Below, in pieces: positions 1-12,363 of a stretch of 64,000 bases of DNA. Made by a program: the position numbers and the translations under genes. The stretch covers positions 4,731,872 to 4,795,871 of the forward strand of contig CP121458.1 of assembly GCA_029690005.1 (NCBI GenBank), read 5' to 3'. The DNA comes from Prescottella defluvii (GTDB lineage: Bacteria > Actinomycetota > Actinomycetes > Mycobacteriales > Mycobacteriaceae). The stretch's first letter is position 1; every line of letters begins with the position of its first letter. The notes under the pieces are model-generated. The model was not told the DNA's origin and did not search any database. It was given only the letters and a program-made list of their open reading frames with translations.

Positions 1-116
1 TCCTCGAGGTCGAGGAAGATCTCGTCGGCGGGGAGACCCTTCGCCTTGTCGATCATCTTGCGGCTCGAACCGGGAACGGCCAGAACCGAACGACGAGGCC
101 GAAAACTGGAAGTCAT
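1..116 (-). CDS. HpcH/HpaI aldolase / citrate-lyase-beta-like CoA lyase (N-terminal fragment)
   Basis: Only the first 38 codons are inside the window; the gene runs off the left edge. The start is the ATG read from 116 downward. The peptide begins MTSSFRPRRSVLAVPGSSRK and continues with MIDKAKGLPADEIFLDLE. The N-terminal RRS-L-PGS pattern and the D-E-FLDLED strand are typical of the CitE/HpcH (beta/alpha)8 family, which cleaves or forms CoA thioesters such as malyl-CoA or citramalyl-CoA. The substrate cannot be told from this fragment. It is divergent from the MgtE_N gene, with about 53 bp between the two starts. Confidence 0.75.
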   Translation of the reverse strand, partial: MTSSFRPRRSVLAVPGSSRKMIDKAKGLPADEIFLDLE

Positions 117-169
117 GACCGACAGGCCCTCCGAATTGATCAAGTAAGCCAGGCTTTAGCCTTTTCATC

Positions 170-1441
170 ATGGCAGCTGTGAGCAAGGTATTCGCAGCCA
201 GGCTCGCCGGCCTGGTGGTCCTCGGACCGGACGGCGAGTCGATCGGGCGTGTACGCGATGTGGTGCTCACGATCCGCGTCGGCCGACAGCCACCTCGGGT
301 CCTCGGCCTGGTCATCGAGATGTTCACGCGCAAAAGGATTTTCGTTCCGATGCTGCGCGTCACCGCGATCGAGCCGGGCTCGGTCACCCTCAAGACCGGC
401 AACGTCAGTCTGCGCCGGTTCAATCAGCGCCCCACCGAGGTCCTCGCGCTCGCCCAGGTCCTCGACTCCCACGTCACGATCGACGACCCGGAGGTCACGG
501 ACACCATCGGCAAAGACGTCGTGATCGTCGACCTGGGCATCGAGTCGACCCGCACCCGGGACTGGGTGGTCTCCCGCGTTGCAGTGCGAGCCCACCGCGG
601 ACGTCTGGGCCGACGTTCGGCGATCCACGTCGTCGACTGGCCACACGTGCACGGCCTGACCCCCACCGCGCTCGCGATGCCCGGCCAGGGCGTCTCCCAA
701 CTGCTGATGCAGTTCGAGGGCATGCGGGCGGCCGACGTCGCGCACGCGATGCGCGAGCTGCCGGAGAAGCGCCGGCACGAGGTGGCACTCGCGCTGGACG
801 ACGAGCGGCTCGCCGACGTCGTGCAGGAGCTGCCCGCCGACGACCAGACCGACCTGCCGCTGCACCTCGAGGTCGAGCGCGCGGCGGACGTCCTCCAGGC
901 GATGGATCCCGACGACGCCGCGGACCTCCTCGGCGAGCTTCCCGAGACGGACGCGGAGTCGCTGCTGCAGCTGATGGACCCGGAGGACTCCGAACCGGTC
1001 CGACGCCTGCTCGAGCACTCCCCCGACACCGCCGGCGGCCTGACGACGCCCTCGCCGGCGGTGCTGACGCCGTCGACGACGGTCGCCGAGGCCCTGGCCC
1101 GCGCCCGCAACGCCGACCTGACCCCGGCCCTCGCGAGCATGGTGTTCGTGGTCCGGCCGCCCACCGCGACCCCGACCGGGCGATATCTCGGGTGTGTGCA
1201 CCTGCAACGGCTGCTGCGGGAGCCGCCCGCGAGCCTCGTCGGCGGCGTCCTGGACGACGACCTGCCCCGTCTCGACCCCGAGGACTCGCTCACGAGCGTC
1301 ACGCGATACTTCGCGACCTACAACCTGGTGTGCGCGCCGGTCGTCGACGACGAGCACCACCTGCTGGGAGCGGTTACCGTCGACGACGTGCTCGACCACC
1401 TCCTGCCCACCGACTGGCGCGAGGAGGCCGGCGATGAGTGA
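170..1441 (+). CDS. MgtE N-terminal / CBS domain protein (Rv1232c-like)
   Basis: This is a 423-residue soluble protein. Residues about 10-80 and 100-165 look like two PRC-barrel-type beta units (GLVVLGPDGESIGRVRDVVL and a second copy near DVVIVDLGIE). Residues about 185-290 form the acidic helical superhelix of MgtE N-domains (repeated DDERLADVVQELP-type helices). Residues about 290-420 carry a CBS pair (DTAGGLTTPSPAVLTPSTTV, then APVVDDEHHLLGAVTVDDVL). The membrane channel of real MgtE Mg2+ transporters is missing, so it is probably a cytosolic sensor or regulatory partner rather than a transporter. Its stop overlaps the start of the DUF1003 membrane gene (1434), suggesting translational coupling and a shared complex. 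An alternative GTG start lies at 179. Confidence 0.85.
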   Translation: MAAVSKVFAARLAGLVVLGPDGESIGRVRDVVLTIRVGRQPPRVLGLVIEMFTRKRIFVPMLRVTAIEPGSVTLKTGNVSLRRFNQRPTEVLALAQVLDSHVTIDDPEVTDTIGKDVVIVDLGIESTRTRDWVVSRVAVRAHRGRLGRRSAIHVVDWPHVHGLTPTALAMPGQGVSQLLMQFEGMRAADVAHAMRELPEKRRHEVALALDDERLADVVQELPADDQTDLPLHLEVERAADVLQAMDPDDAADLLGELPETDAESLLQLMDPEDSEPVRRLLEHSPDTAGGLTTPSPAVLTPSTTVAEALARARNADLTPALASMVFVVRPPTATPTGRYLGCVHLQRLLREPPASLVGGVLDDDLPRLDPEDSLTSVTRYFATYNLVCAPVVDDEHHLLGAVTVDDVLDHLLPTDWREEAGDE

Positions 1442-2090
1442 ACCCAGCGGGCGTCAGCGCCTCGAGACCCCGCGCGGCACGCGAGGCCTCGGGTTCCACA
1501 TCGACGTCGAGGCCGTCGGCCGGGTGAGCGAGAGCATCGCCCGGTTCCTCGGCACCGGCCGGTACCTGCTCATCCAGACCGTGATCGTGGTGTTGTGGAT
1601 CATCCTCGACATCTTCGCGGTGAAGTTCCAGTGGGATCCGTATCCCTTCATCCTGCTGAACCTCGCCTTCTCGACGCAGGCGGCGTACGCGGCGCCGCTG
1701 ATCCTCCTGGCGCAGAACCGGCAGGAGAACCGCGACCGAGTCTCGCTGGAGGAGGACCGGGCGCGCGCGGCCCAGACGAAGGCCGACACCGAGTTCCTCG
1801 CGCGCGAGCTCGCGGCCCTGCGGCTGGCGGTCGGCGAGGTCGCGACCCGCGACTACCTGCGCCGCGAGCTCGACGACATCCGGCAGATGCTCCTCGAGCG
1901 GGACGCCGGTGGCGACGAGGGCGACGAGCCCGGCCCGTCCCCAGGGCGCGCGGCGGCCGCAAGTGACCCGGACGCTTCGGATCTTCCCCTCGCCTGCCGC
2001 AGTTCCGCGCGCACAACCGGTCACCGATATGTAACGTGTGTCACATCGACCGAGATGTATCCGCTGGAACGCTCGGAACGAGATCCGTGA
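1434..2090 (+). CDS. DUF1003 membrane protein (Rv1231c-like)
   Basis: The start ATG overlaps the end of the MgtE_N gene. The core (residues about 35-110) matches DUF1003: a short amphipathic lead, a first membrane helix (YLLIQTVIVVLWIILDIFAV), a PYPFILLNL motif and a second membrane helix ending in LILLAQNRQ, then a charged coiled-coil region (residues about 95-160). The function of the family is unknown. The last 40 or so residues look unlike coding sequence. Another frame ends naturally at 1966 (reading RARGGRK), so the true C-terminus may be there, with a one-base error near 1940; the open frame as given runs to 2090. Confidence 0.8.
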   Translation: MSEPSGRQRLETPRGTRGLGFHIDVEAVGRVSESIARFLGTGRYLLIQTVIVVLWIILDIFAVKFQWDPYPFILLNLAFSTQAAYAAPLILLAQNRQENRDRVSLEEDRARAAQTKADTEFLARELAALRLAVGEVATRDYLRRELDDIRQMLLERDAGGDEGDEPGPSPGRAAAASDPDASDLPLACRSSARTTGHRYVTCVTSTEMYPLERSERDP

Positions 2091-2132
2091 TCGCGGATGC
2101 AGGTTTCCTGCAAGGAGGGGATTGAAGAGTGC

Positions 2133-3259
2133 GTGCTCGTGGAACTGTCGGTGTGCTCCGCCCTCGTTCTTGCCGGATTCGTGACAGCAGCGTCATCCGT
2201 GGGTGGCGTGTTCGAGACTTCCGCTGCGGAGTCCGCGTCGGCCGCCGTCGCGCACGAGCTGGACCCCGGCGCCCCGACCACGACCACGACCACGACCGCG
2301 GCCCCGGACGGGCAGGCGGCCCTCATCCCGACGGTCGGGCTGGTGCCGGCGGCGCCGCGACCCGAACGCCAGCTCCGCACGGCCAAGCCCGCGACCGCCC
2401 CGGCGCTCCCCGATCCGGCCGGGCTGTCGCCCGGATCGGCTCCGCGCTCGGTGCCGGTCCCCGTGGTCGTCGGCCCGCTCGGCATCCCCGAGATCGTGCT
2501 CAACGCCTACCGCTCCGCCGAACTCACGATGGCGAGCGCCCAGCCCGGCTGCGGCCTGACGTGGAACCTGCTCGCCGGCATCGGCAAGATCGAGTCGAAT
2601 CATGCCGGTGGCGGACAGACCGACGCGGCGGGCACCACGGTGACGCCGATCCTCGGCCCGACCCTCAACGGCCACCTGGCCGGGAACGAGATCATCACCG
2701 ACACCGATCACGGTCTGATCGACGGCGATCCGGTCCACGACCGCGCCGTCGGCCCGATGCAGTTCATCCCGAGCACGTGGGTGCGATACGCGTCGGACGG
2801 CAACGGCGACGGCATCGCCGACCCGAACAACGTGTTCGACGCCTCCCTCGCGGCCGCACGGTACCTGTGCTCGGGTGGCCTGGACCTGCGCGATCCCGCG
2901 CAGGAGGCGCGCGCCGTGCTCCGCTACAACAACTCGACGACCTACCTGTCGAACGTGCTCGCCTGGTCGACCGCGTACCGCACCGGTGGAACCGCAGCGC
3001 CTGCGGTGCCGGTCGCCCCGATGCCGCCGGAGCGTTCTGCCGACTCCGAGTCGGCGGCCGCAGACGTTGCCGCGCCGGGCCCGTCGGCCACCGCTCCCGC
3101 CACCCCGACACCGACGGCACCGCCCGCCGCACCGGCACCGGCACCCGCTCCGCTCCCGCTGCCGCTGCCGCTGCCGGCCCTACCGCAGCTGCCGCAACTG
3201 CCGTGCCTCGTTTTCTGCCCTCCGCCCGCCCGGCGCCGGTCGAAGCCCCGACGCCCTGA
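2133..3259 (+). CDS. Secreted lytic-transglycosylase-like protein (Rv1230c-like)
   Basis: The mature part carries an SLT-like lysozyme fold. LLAGIGKIESNHAGGG supplies the probable catalytic Glu, followed by AVGPMQFIPSTWVRYASDGN and a C-terminal ASLAAARYLC...YNNSTTYL helix set. A Thr/Pro-rich linker precedes the domain, and a long Ala/Pro/Leu-rich tail follows it. The N-terminus is hydrophobic (SALVLAGFVTAASSVGG), consistent with export and peptidoglycan remodelling. The start is uncertain. A strong AAGGAGG at 2112-2118 could serve GTG 2133 (same frame as the body) or GTG 2129 (MRARGTVGVL, a better signal peptide, but needing a frameshift). Near 3231 a C appears to be missing; restoring it gives the ending PAPVEAPTP and a stop at 3257-3259 instead of running into mrp. 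Confidence 0.75.
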
Positions 3260-3292
3260 TCGGCGTCTGCACCCCGCCGCATACCATGGGGC

Positions 3293-4440
3293 ATGGCAGC
3301 CCTGACAGAGACCGCCGTCCGCACCGCACTGTCCAAGGTGCAGGACCCCGAGATCCGTAAACCCATCACGGAACTGGGCATGGTCAAGAGCATCGCGATC
3401 GGTGACGACGGCAGTGTCGACATCGGCATCTACCTGACCACGGCGGGCTGTCCGCTGCGCACCGAGATCACCCAACGGGTGACCAAGGCGGTCGCCGACG
3501 TCGAGGGCGCCGGCTCCGTCCGCGTCGAGCTCGACGTGATGAGCGACGAGCAGCGCACCGAACTGCGTCGCTCGCTTCGCGGCGACTCCACCGAGCCGGT
3601 GATCCCGTTCGCCCAGCCCGGATCGCTCACGCGCGTCTACGCGGTCGCGTCCGGCAAGGGTGGCGTCGGAAAGTCCAGCGTCACAGTCAACCTCGCGGCC
3701 GCGATGGCGGCGAAGGGACTGTCGGTGGGCGTACTCGACGCCGACATCTACGGCCACTCGGTGCCCCGCATGCTCGGCACCGACGCCAAGCCCACGCAGG
3801 TCGAGCGGATGATCATGCCGCCGCAGTCGCACGACGTGAAGCTGATCTCGATCGCCCAGTTCACGCAGGGCAACACCCCGGTCGTGTGGCGCGGGCCGAT
3901 GCTGCACCGCGCGCTGCAGCAGTTCCTCGCGGACGTCTTCTGGGCGATCTGGACGTGCTGCTGCTCGACCTGCCGCCCGGCACCGGTGACGTGGCGATCT
4001 CGGTCGCCCAGCTCATCCCGGGCGCCGAGATCCTCGTCGTGACCACCCCGCAGCAGGCCGCGGCGGAGGTTGCCGAGCGGGCCGGCGCGATCGCGTTGCA
4101 GACCCGTCAGCGCATCGCCGGCGTCGTCGAGAACATGTCGTGGATGGAGCTTCCCGACGGCACGCGCATGGAGGTCTTCGGTTCGGGTGGCGGCCAGGCC
4201 GTCGCGGACCGTCTGACCCGCGCGGTGGGCGCGGACGTTCCTCTGCTGGGTCAGATTCCGCTCGAGCAGGCCGTCCGTGAGGGCGGCGACGCGGGCATGC
4301 CGATCGTGCTCGGCGCCCCCGATTCTCCCGCCGGCACAGCGCTGCGCGCGATCGCGGACAAGCTGTCGGTGCGGGCACGCGGCCTGGCCGGAATGTCGCT
4401 CGGTATCGACACCGTCCGGCACCTCAGCGACAGAGACCGA
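3293..4440 (+). CDS. mrp: Mrp/ApbC family Fe-S cluster carrier ATPase (frameshifted)
   Basis: An N-terminal MIP18/DUF59 domain (residues 5-80, VQDPEIRKPITELGMV) precedes a P-loop ParA-type ATPase. The deviant Walker A is SGKGGVGKSSVTVNLA, followed by VLDADIYGHSVPRM and LLLDLPPGTGDVAI. The family carries and delivers Fe-S clusters and binds ATP. One G is missing in the run at 3942-3944: TTC TGG GGC GAT is expected, and restoring it joins the two halves in frame. The end is unclear. No stop codon occurs in any plus-strand frame from 4381 to 4510, so the reading frame runs through the terminator. The true C-terminus should lie just after GLAGMSLGID, near 4410-4440; the end coordinate is an estimate. 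Confidence 0.88.
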
Positions 4441-4475
4441 CGAGGGCCGGATCCGCAGTGCGGATCCGGCCCTCG
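4441..4475. terminator. Bidirectional hairpin between mrp and tatB
   Basis: A perfect 16-bp stem, CGAGGGCCGGATCCGC paired with GCGGATCCGGCCCTCG, flanks a 3-base loop (AGT). It lies between the convergent mrp and tatB genes and is followed by TTCTGTCT on the plus strand, so it can terminate transcripts from both sides. Confidence 0.85.
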
Positions 4476-4507
4476 TTCTGTCTACGGCGTTGCCGCCACT
4501 GGGCGGC

Positions 4508-4901
4508 TCAGGTGGCGTCGGGGTCGACCGGGCAGCTCGCCGCCGCAAGCGGCTTGGACGCGGGTCCGGTGGACGGCATCGGCGTCGACCCATTGGTGTT
4601 CGGCTTGCTGTCGAAGTTGCCGGTCAGGATCGAGTCGTCGCCGTCGAGCAGGTGCTTGGTGATGACCGCGCGCGGCGACATCCCGCGCAGCTCGTCGAGC
4701 TCGGACAGCGGCTTGCGCAGATCGTCGAACTCTGGTCCCAGCTCGTCCTTGAGCTGCTGACCGGCGCCACTGGCGTAGTCGCGGACCTGACGCATGGTCT
4801 TGGTCACCCAGGTGACGGCACCGGGAGCCGCTCGGGTCCGAGGATCACGAGCGCTGCCACGAGGAGCACCATGAACTCGCCCAGCCGATGTTGCCAAACA
4901 C
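4508..4901 (-). CDS. tatB: Twin-arginine translocase subunit TatB (two frameshifts)
   Basis: After correcting two missing bases (near 4880 and near 4822) the N-terminus reads [20 protein letters not shown] followed by LGPERLPGA, the classical TatB membrane anchor and hinge. The in-frame part continues with the amphipathic helix ([19 protein letters not shown]) and a disordered tail. The GTG start is at 4901. TatB is the substrate-receptor subunit of the Tat export complex. Its position next to htrA and sigE, convergent with mrp, is the same as Rv1224. The tail ends in DPDAT, resembling mycobacterial TatB. Confidence 0.85.
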
Positions 4902-4981
4902 CGCTTCAGGGTACGTGGTCGCGGCCGAATGCGCCCCCACGATCTGGAAATATCACATGAATTCCCGGTGGGGGCGTCCCG

Positions 4982-6517
<1,536 letters not shown>

Positions 6518-6592
6518 TCACGCCTGCCAGTATCACCGATCGGTCGCGCGCCGGTGACACCGATGCGCTCGGCGCGGGCGCGATCCGGGCCG

Positions 6593-6951
6593 TCAACGGC
6601 GACGGCGGAACGGCCAACGCCGGTTGATGTCGTCACGGTCGAACGAGATGATCCCGGAAACCTGATCACGCCCGGACGGCGGTTCCGGCTCGGGATGGTG
6701 GCATCGCGGAATCTGGCTCAGCAGCCCGAGTAGCGAACTCGGCATCGAGACGTCGGATGCGGCGCGGCGCAAGGCGATCCGCGCCTGCTGCTGCGCGTCG
6801 ACTTCGGCAGCGCAGTCGGGCACAGGGACAGGTGCTGGGCGGCTCGCAGGTACGCATTCATGCGGAGTTCGCCGTCGACGTACGCGGCGATCGCCTCACT
6901 CGCCAGGTGTTCGGTCGAGCCGAACTGACGAGGTCCGCGCGCCTGCGTCAT
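6593..6951 (-). CDS. rseA: Anti-sigma factor RseA, zinc-finger type (frameshifted)
   Basis: The N-terminal domain has the ZAS signature: EAIAAYVDGEL, then QHLSLCPDC, a His-X3-Cys-X2-Cys zinc/redox site. One C is missing near 6822 exactly inside this motif, so the raw frame reads CPTAL instead of CPDCAAE. The start chosen is the ATG at 6951, which has AGGAGG about six bases upstream and lies just after the sigE stop (6966). There is no membrane segment; this is a soluble anti-sigma factor. It is expected to sequester SigE until oxidation or proteolysis releases it (known for Rv1222; inferred here). Confidence 0.85.
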
Positions 6952-6965
6952 CAAGCCCTCCTGCA

Positions 6966-7961
<996 letters not shown>

Positions 7962-8594
7962 GTGCACACGAACGCCGAACGAATTCTCACCCACACCGAG
8001 GACTCGATCCTCGAGGACGAGATGCTGACCGCCGCCCGCGACCGGGCGACGGAACTCGGCGCTACCCCGGTGCCACCGCCGGTCGGTGCCGCACTCGCAC
8101 TGTTCTCGAAGATGCTCGACGCGAAGACTGTGGTCGAGGTCGGCGCGGGCGCCGGCGTCAGTGGCCTGTGGCTGCTGCGCGGCATGCGCGAGGACGGCGT
8201 CCTCACCACCATCGACAGCGAACCCGAGCATCAGCGCGCGGCCAAGCAGGCGTTCCGGTTCGCCGGTATCGCCCCGTCCCGCACGCGGCTGATCAACGGC
8301 CGCGCGCTCGACGTCCTGCCGCGGCTCGCCGACTCGGCCTACGATCTGGTGTTCATCGACAACGCTCCGGTCGACCACCCGCACTTCGTCCGCGAGGGTG
8401 TGCGCCTGCTGCGGCCCGGCGGCGTCATCGTGCTGCACAACGCGCTCCTCGGCGGCCGGGTCGCCGATCCCGGTCAGCGCGACGCCACCACGGTCGCCGT
8501 CCGGGAGGCCGCGCGGGCGATCGCGGACGACGATCGGCTCACGCGTGTGCTGTTCCCGGTGGGCGACGGCCTGCTGTGCGCCGCGCGGCACTGA
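7962..8594 (+). CDS. SAM-dependent O-methyltransferase (Rv1220c-like)
   Basis: A class I methyltransferase of the catechol/caffeoyl-CoA O-methyltransferase type. The SAM motif I is [16 protein letters not shown], followed by [14 protein letters not shown]-like [11 protein letters not shown] and [23 protein letters not shown] is near the C-terminus. The substrate is unknown. The start at GTG 7962 is preferred because TAGCCT lies seven bases upstream, the layout of a leaderless mRNA. An upstream ATG at 7923 would place the promoter inside the gene. It is divergent from sigE, as in mycobacteria. Confidence 0.85.
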   Translation: MHTNAERILTHTEDSILEDEMLTAARDRATELGATPVPPPVGAALALFSKMLDAKTVVEVGAGAGVSGLWLLRGMREDGVLTTIDSEPEHQRAAKQAFRFAGIAPSRTRLINGRALDVLPRLADSAYDLVFIDNAPVDHPHFVREGVRLLRPGGVIVLHNALLGGRVADPGQRDATTVAVREAARAIADDDRLTRVLFPVGDGLLCAARH

Positions 8595-8597
8595 GGC

Positions 8598-9810
8598 CTA
8601 GATCCAGACACCCTTCCCGATCGTCACGACACCGCCGTTACTGACGGCGAAGCGCTGCCGGTCGCGTTCGAGGTCGACTCCGATGATCTCGCCTTCCCCG
8701 ACGACGACGTTCTTGTCGAGGATCGCGCGACGCACCACAGCGCCCTTGCCGACCCGGACGCCCGGCATCAGGACGCTGCCCTCGACGGTCGCGCCGTCCT
8801 CGACCATCACGTTGGAGCTGAGGACCGAGTTCCGGACCGTCGCCGCGGACAGGATCGAGCCGGCCCCGACGACGGACTCCTGGGCGAGCCCGCCCTTGAC
8901 GAACTTGGCGGAGCGAGGTTCTCGGCGCCGCCGCGGATGGGCCAGCGCCGGTTGTAGAGGTTGAACACGGGGTGCACCGACACCAGGTCCATGTGCGCGT
9001 CGTAGAACGCGTCGATGGTCCCCACGTCCCGCCAGTACCCGCGATCGCGGTCCGTGGCGCCCGGGACCACGTTGTTCTTGAAGTCGTAGACCGACGCGAG
9101 GCCCGCCTCGACGAGCGCCGGGATGATGTCGCCGCCCATGTCGTGGTCGGAGTCGGAGTTCTCGGAGTCGGCGCGGATCGCGTCGACGAGCACCTTCGTG
9201 GTGAAGACGTAGTTGCCCATCGAGGCGAACGTCACGTTGGGGTCGTCCGGGGTGCCCGGTGGGTGCGCGGGCTTCTCGAGGAACTGGGTGATCCGGCCCG
9301 ATTCGTCGCTGTCGATGCAGCCGAACGCGAACGCCTCGCTGCGCGGCACCCGAATACCCGCGACGGTCACGCCCGCACCGGAGTCGATGTGGTGCTGCAC
9401 CATCTGTTCGGGTCCATGCGGTACACGTGGTCGGCACCGAAGACGACGATGTACTCGGGATCCTCGTCGTAGACCAGGTTGAGCGACTGGAAGATCGCGT
9501 CCGCGCTGCCGGTGTACCAGCGGGGCCCGAGCCGCTGTTGTGCGGGCACCGGGGTGATGTACTCGCCCGCGAACCCGGACAGCCGCCAGGTCTGCGAGAT
9601 GTGCCGGTCCAGCGAGTGCGACTTGTACTGGGTGAGCACGCAGATACGCAGGTAACCGGCGTTCACGAGGTTGCTGAGCACGAAGTCGATGAGCCGATAC
9701 GCACCGCCGAACGGGACCGCCGGCTTGGCCCGGTCGGCGGTGAGCGGGTACAGGCGCTTGCCCTCGCCGCCGGCGAGCACGATCCCGAGCACATGGGGCT
9801 GACTCCTCAC
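8598..9810 (-). CDS. glgC: Glucose-1-phosphate adenylyltransferase GlgC (two frameshifts)
   Basis: The GTG start at 9810 gives [20 protein letters not shown], the nucleotide-binding loop, and then [19 protein letters not shown]. Reading requires two corrections. A missing C near 9405 restores [16 protein letters not shown], and a missing base near 8914 restores ENLAPAKFVKGG. The C-terminal beta-helix ends in [12 protein letters not shown], exactly as in mycobacterial GlgC. The corrected length of about 404 residues is normal. It makes ADP-glucose for glycogen and, in mycolata, for maltose-1-phosphate via GlgA/GlgM. It is divergent from glgA. Confidence 0.9.
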
Positions 9811-9897
9811 ACCAGTCAACCTATCCGGCGGCCCCGACCGCCGCCACCGTTGCCCGGAACACATGCGAGCCCGCTGGCCGGAACGGGTTCCGGCGGT

Positions 9898-9903
9898 TAC
9901 GTT
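9898..9903 (+). promoter_or_regulatory. -10 element of a leaderless glgA promoter
   Basis: TACGTT matches the actinobacterial TANNNT -10 and ends six bases before the glgA GTG at 9910, so transcription would start at or next to the start codon. No Shine-Dalgarno sequence is present. Confidence 0.5.
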
Positions 9904-9909
9904 TACCCG

Positions 9910-11082
9910 GTGCGGGTCGCGATGATGACGAAGGAGTATCCCCCGGAGATCTACGGAGGCGCGGGGGTCCACGTCACGGAACTGGTGGCGCACCTGCGCC
10001 GGCTGTGCGACGTAGACGTGCACTGCATGGGCACCCCCCGCGACGGTGCGTTCGTGCACAGCCCCGACCCCGAACTCGCCGGCGCCAATCCCGCCCTCAG
10101 CACGCTGTCGGTGGAACTGCGGATGGCGCACGCAGCGGACGGCGCCGACGTCGCGCACTCGCACACGTGGTACACGGGGCTCGCGGGACACCTGGCCGGC
10201 GCGCTGCACGACATCCCGCACATCGTGACGGCACACTCGCTCGAGCCGCGGCGACCGTGGAAGGCGGAACAACTCGGCGGCGGCTACCGCGTCTCGTCGT
10301 GGTCCGAGCGCAACGCGATGGAGCACGCCGACGCCGTCATCGCGGCGAGCGCCGGCATGCGCGCCGACGTCCTCGACACGTATCCGGCGATCGACCCGGC
10401 ACGGGTCCATGTGGTGCACAACGGGATCGACTCGGAGGTGTGGCATCCCGGTCCGGCGGCCCCGGGGAGCACGTCGGTGCTGACAGCGCGCGGCATCGAC
10501 CCGGGCCGCCCGATCGTCGTGTTCGTCGGCCGGATCACGCGCCAGAAGGGGCTCGCCCATCTCGTCGCCGCGGCGCACGCCTTCGATCCGTCGATCCAGC
10601 TCGTCCTGTGCGCGGGCGCCCCGGACACCGCGGAACTCGCGGCCGAGACGGAGGCCGCCGTCGCCGAACTCTCGGCGCGCCGCAACGGTGTGGTCTGGAT
10701 CCGGGACATGCTCCCCACCGAACAGGTACGCGAAATACTCTCCGCAGCAACAGTGTTCGTCTGCCCATCGGTGTACGAGCCGCTGGGCATCGTGAACCTG
10801 GAGGCGATGGCGTGCGAGACGGCCGTCGTCGCGTCCGACGTCGGCGGCATCCCCGAGGTGGTGCAGGACGGGGTCACCGGCCGGCTGGTGCACTACAACT
10901 CGTACGAGACCGAGGCTTTCGAGCACGCGCTCGCGGCGGCGGTGAACGAGATCGCCACCGACGCGGACCGGGCGGCGGCGATGGGCCGAGCGGGACGGGT
11001 GCGCGCGACGGCGGAGTTCTCGTGGGCACGCATCGCGCAGGAGACCCTCACGGTGTACGCCGACGTGCTCAGTCGGCGGTAG
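9910..11082 (+). CDS. glgA: GT4 glycosyltransferase GlgA/GlgM (ADP-glucose-dependent)
   Basis: A 390-residue GT-B fold protein. The N-terminus [19 protein letters not shown] is the family hallmark. The C-terminal half has [15 protein letters not shown] and the nucleotide-sugar motif [20 protein letters not shown] (E-X7-E). The family was named glycogen synthase; in mycobacteria the ortholog Rv1212c makes alpha-maltose-1-phosphate from ADP-glucose and glucose-1-phosphate. It pairs with divergent glgC, which supplies ADP-glucose. Its 3' end overlaps the convergent rRNA methyltransferase-like gene by 14 bp. Confidence 0.92.
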   Translation: MRVAMMTKEYPPEIYGGAGVHVTELVAHLRRLCDVDVHCMGTPRDGAFVHSPDPELAGANPALSTLSVELRMAHAADGADVAHSHTWYTGLAGHLAGALHDIPHIVTAHSLEPRRPWKAEQLGGGYRVSSWSERNAMEHADAVIAASAGMRADVLDTYPAIDPARVHVVHNGIDSEVWHPGPAAPGSTSVLTARGIDPGRPIVVFVGRITRQKGLAHLVAAAHAFDPSIQLVLCAGAPDTAELAAETEAAVAELSARRNGVVWIRDMLPTEQVREILSAATVFVCPSVYEPLGIVNLEAMACETAVVASDVGGIPEVVQDGVTGRLVHYNSYETEAFEHALAAAVNEIATDADRAAAMGRAGRVRATAEFSWARIAQETLTVYADVLSRR

Positions 11083-11940
11083 CGGCCCGCCGATAGGTCG
11101 AGACGACGACGGAGGCCGTCACGGCGAACGGATCCGGCAGCGCGGCGATCGCCTCCGCCCGCCGCTCGGCGGTGAGGTGCCGGGCCGAGGGCCCCATTCC
11201 GACGAGATTCTCGACGTCCCGGTGCGACAACGCCATCCGGACTTCGACCGGGGTGCGGTGGACGCGGTCGAACCGCCCGGCCACCGTCTCGCCGAGTCGT
11301 TCGACCTTGCGGTCGTCGACCCGGACCATGCCGAGCAGGTCGATCAGCTCCGCGAGGTGCCGGTCCGTCGGGCGAGGACGACGAGGGTGCCGTGATCGGC
11401 GAGCACGCGGTCGATCTCGGCGGCGTTGCGCGGCGCGAAGATCGAGAGGACGTGCGTGAGAACGTGGTCGCGGACGGGCAGTGCCCGCCAGACGTCGGCG
11501 ACGACGGCCGCGGCTCGCCGGCGAGCCCGCGCCAGTCGCCGCGCGGCGGGCTTGGAGACGTCGAGGCCGATGCCCTGCGCCGCCGGGATCGCGTCGAGCA
11601 CGCGGGCGAGGTAGTGCCCAGTGCCCGCACCGATCTCGAGGATTCGTGGTTCGGCCGAGTCGTCGGTGTCCCCGACCGTCGCCGCGACAGCGTCGGCCAC
11701 GGCATCCATGAGGGGGTCGAAGTGACCCGCGTCGAGGAATTCGCTGCGCGCCGCGATCATCTCGGGGCTGTCGCCGGTGAACTTGGTCGCGGCGCCGGTC
11801 AGCAGCGTCACGTAGCCCTGACGGGCGACGTCGAAGCTGTGGCCGCGCAGACACACCAAGGCGCGACCGGCGTCTTCTTCGAGGTCGAGCTCCTCGCCGC
11901 ATTGTGGGCACGCGAGAAGTGCGCACACATCCGCCAGCAC
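11069..11940 (-). CDS. 23S rRNA (guanine-N1)-methyltransferase, RlmA family (frameshifted)
   Basis: The N-terminal zinc ribbon has CPQCGEEL and [15 protein letters not shown], as in RlmA/TlrB enzymes, followed by [16 protein letters not shown] and the SAM motif [16 protein letters not shown]. The C-terminal half is in another frame; restoring one base near 11374 gives [15 protein letters not shown] and an uninterrupted ending at AATAD. The family methylates G745/G748 of 23S rRNA, in some species with effects on macrolide binding. The start is taken as GTG 11940, just before [13 protein letters not shown]; the upstream frame is open but unlike coding sequence. Confidence 0.8.
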
Positions 11941-12041
11941 CTGTACCGCCGTGCCCTTTCCGGAAGATCCTTGGCCACCTGCAGGCGCCGGCCGGGTCGA
12001 CGAATCGACCCGGCCGGAAACGCCGAAGAGGGAAGATCCTC

Positions 12042-12209
12042 TCAGCTGGTGACACCCTTGAGCTCGTCCCCGAGCGCCGCAGCTTCCTCCGGGGCGAGTT
12101 CGACGACCAGACGTCCGCCGCCCTCGAGCGGCACCCTCATGACGATTCCTCGTCCCTCTTTGGTTGCCTCGAGGGGACCGTCCCCGGTCCGGGGCTTCAT
12201 GGCCGCCAT
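12042..12209 (-). CDS. DUF3117 small protein (Rv1211-like)
   Basis: A 55-residue protein beginning MAAMKPRTGDGPLEATKEGR and ending EEAAALGDELKGVTS. It is a nearly invariant actinobacterial family without known function. The ATG at 12209 has GGAGGG about eight bases upstream. It lies between tag and the RlmA-like gene on the same strand, the position of Rv1211 between tagA and glgA. Confidence 0.9.
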   Translation of the reverse strand: MAAMKPRTGDGPLEATKEGRGIVMRVPLEGGGRLVVELAPEEAAALGDELKGVTS

Positions 12210-12363
12210 CCTCTGCTCCCTCCACATCTGCGCCGGATTTCGCTAGCGCCTCGAGTTACCGCGGGTGCCCCGCCAGCACTTAGCGAGGCTCTGCAGTCCA
12301 TTCTTCCCTATCGAGCGGGTTGCCGGGTAGCTGAGTCGAAAAAACCACTCGAATCAGACAGCC

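Noticed and set aside
140..1399. 419-codon minus-strand open frame opposite the MgtE_N gene
   Set aside because: Shadow of the plus-strand gene, which carries clear CBS and MgtE_N motifs.
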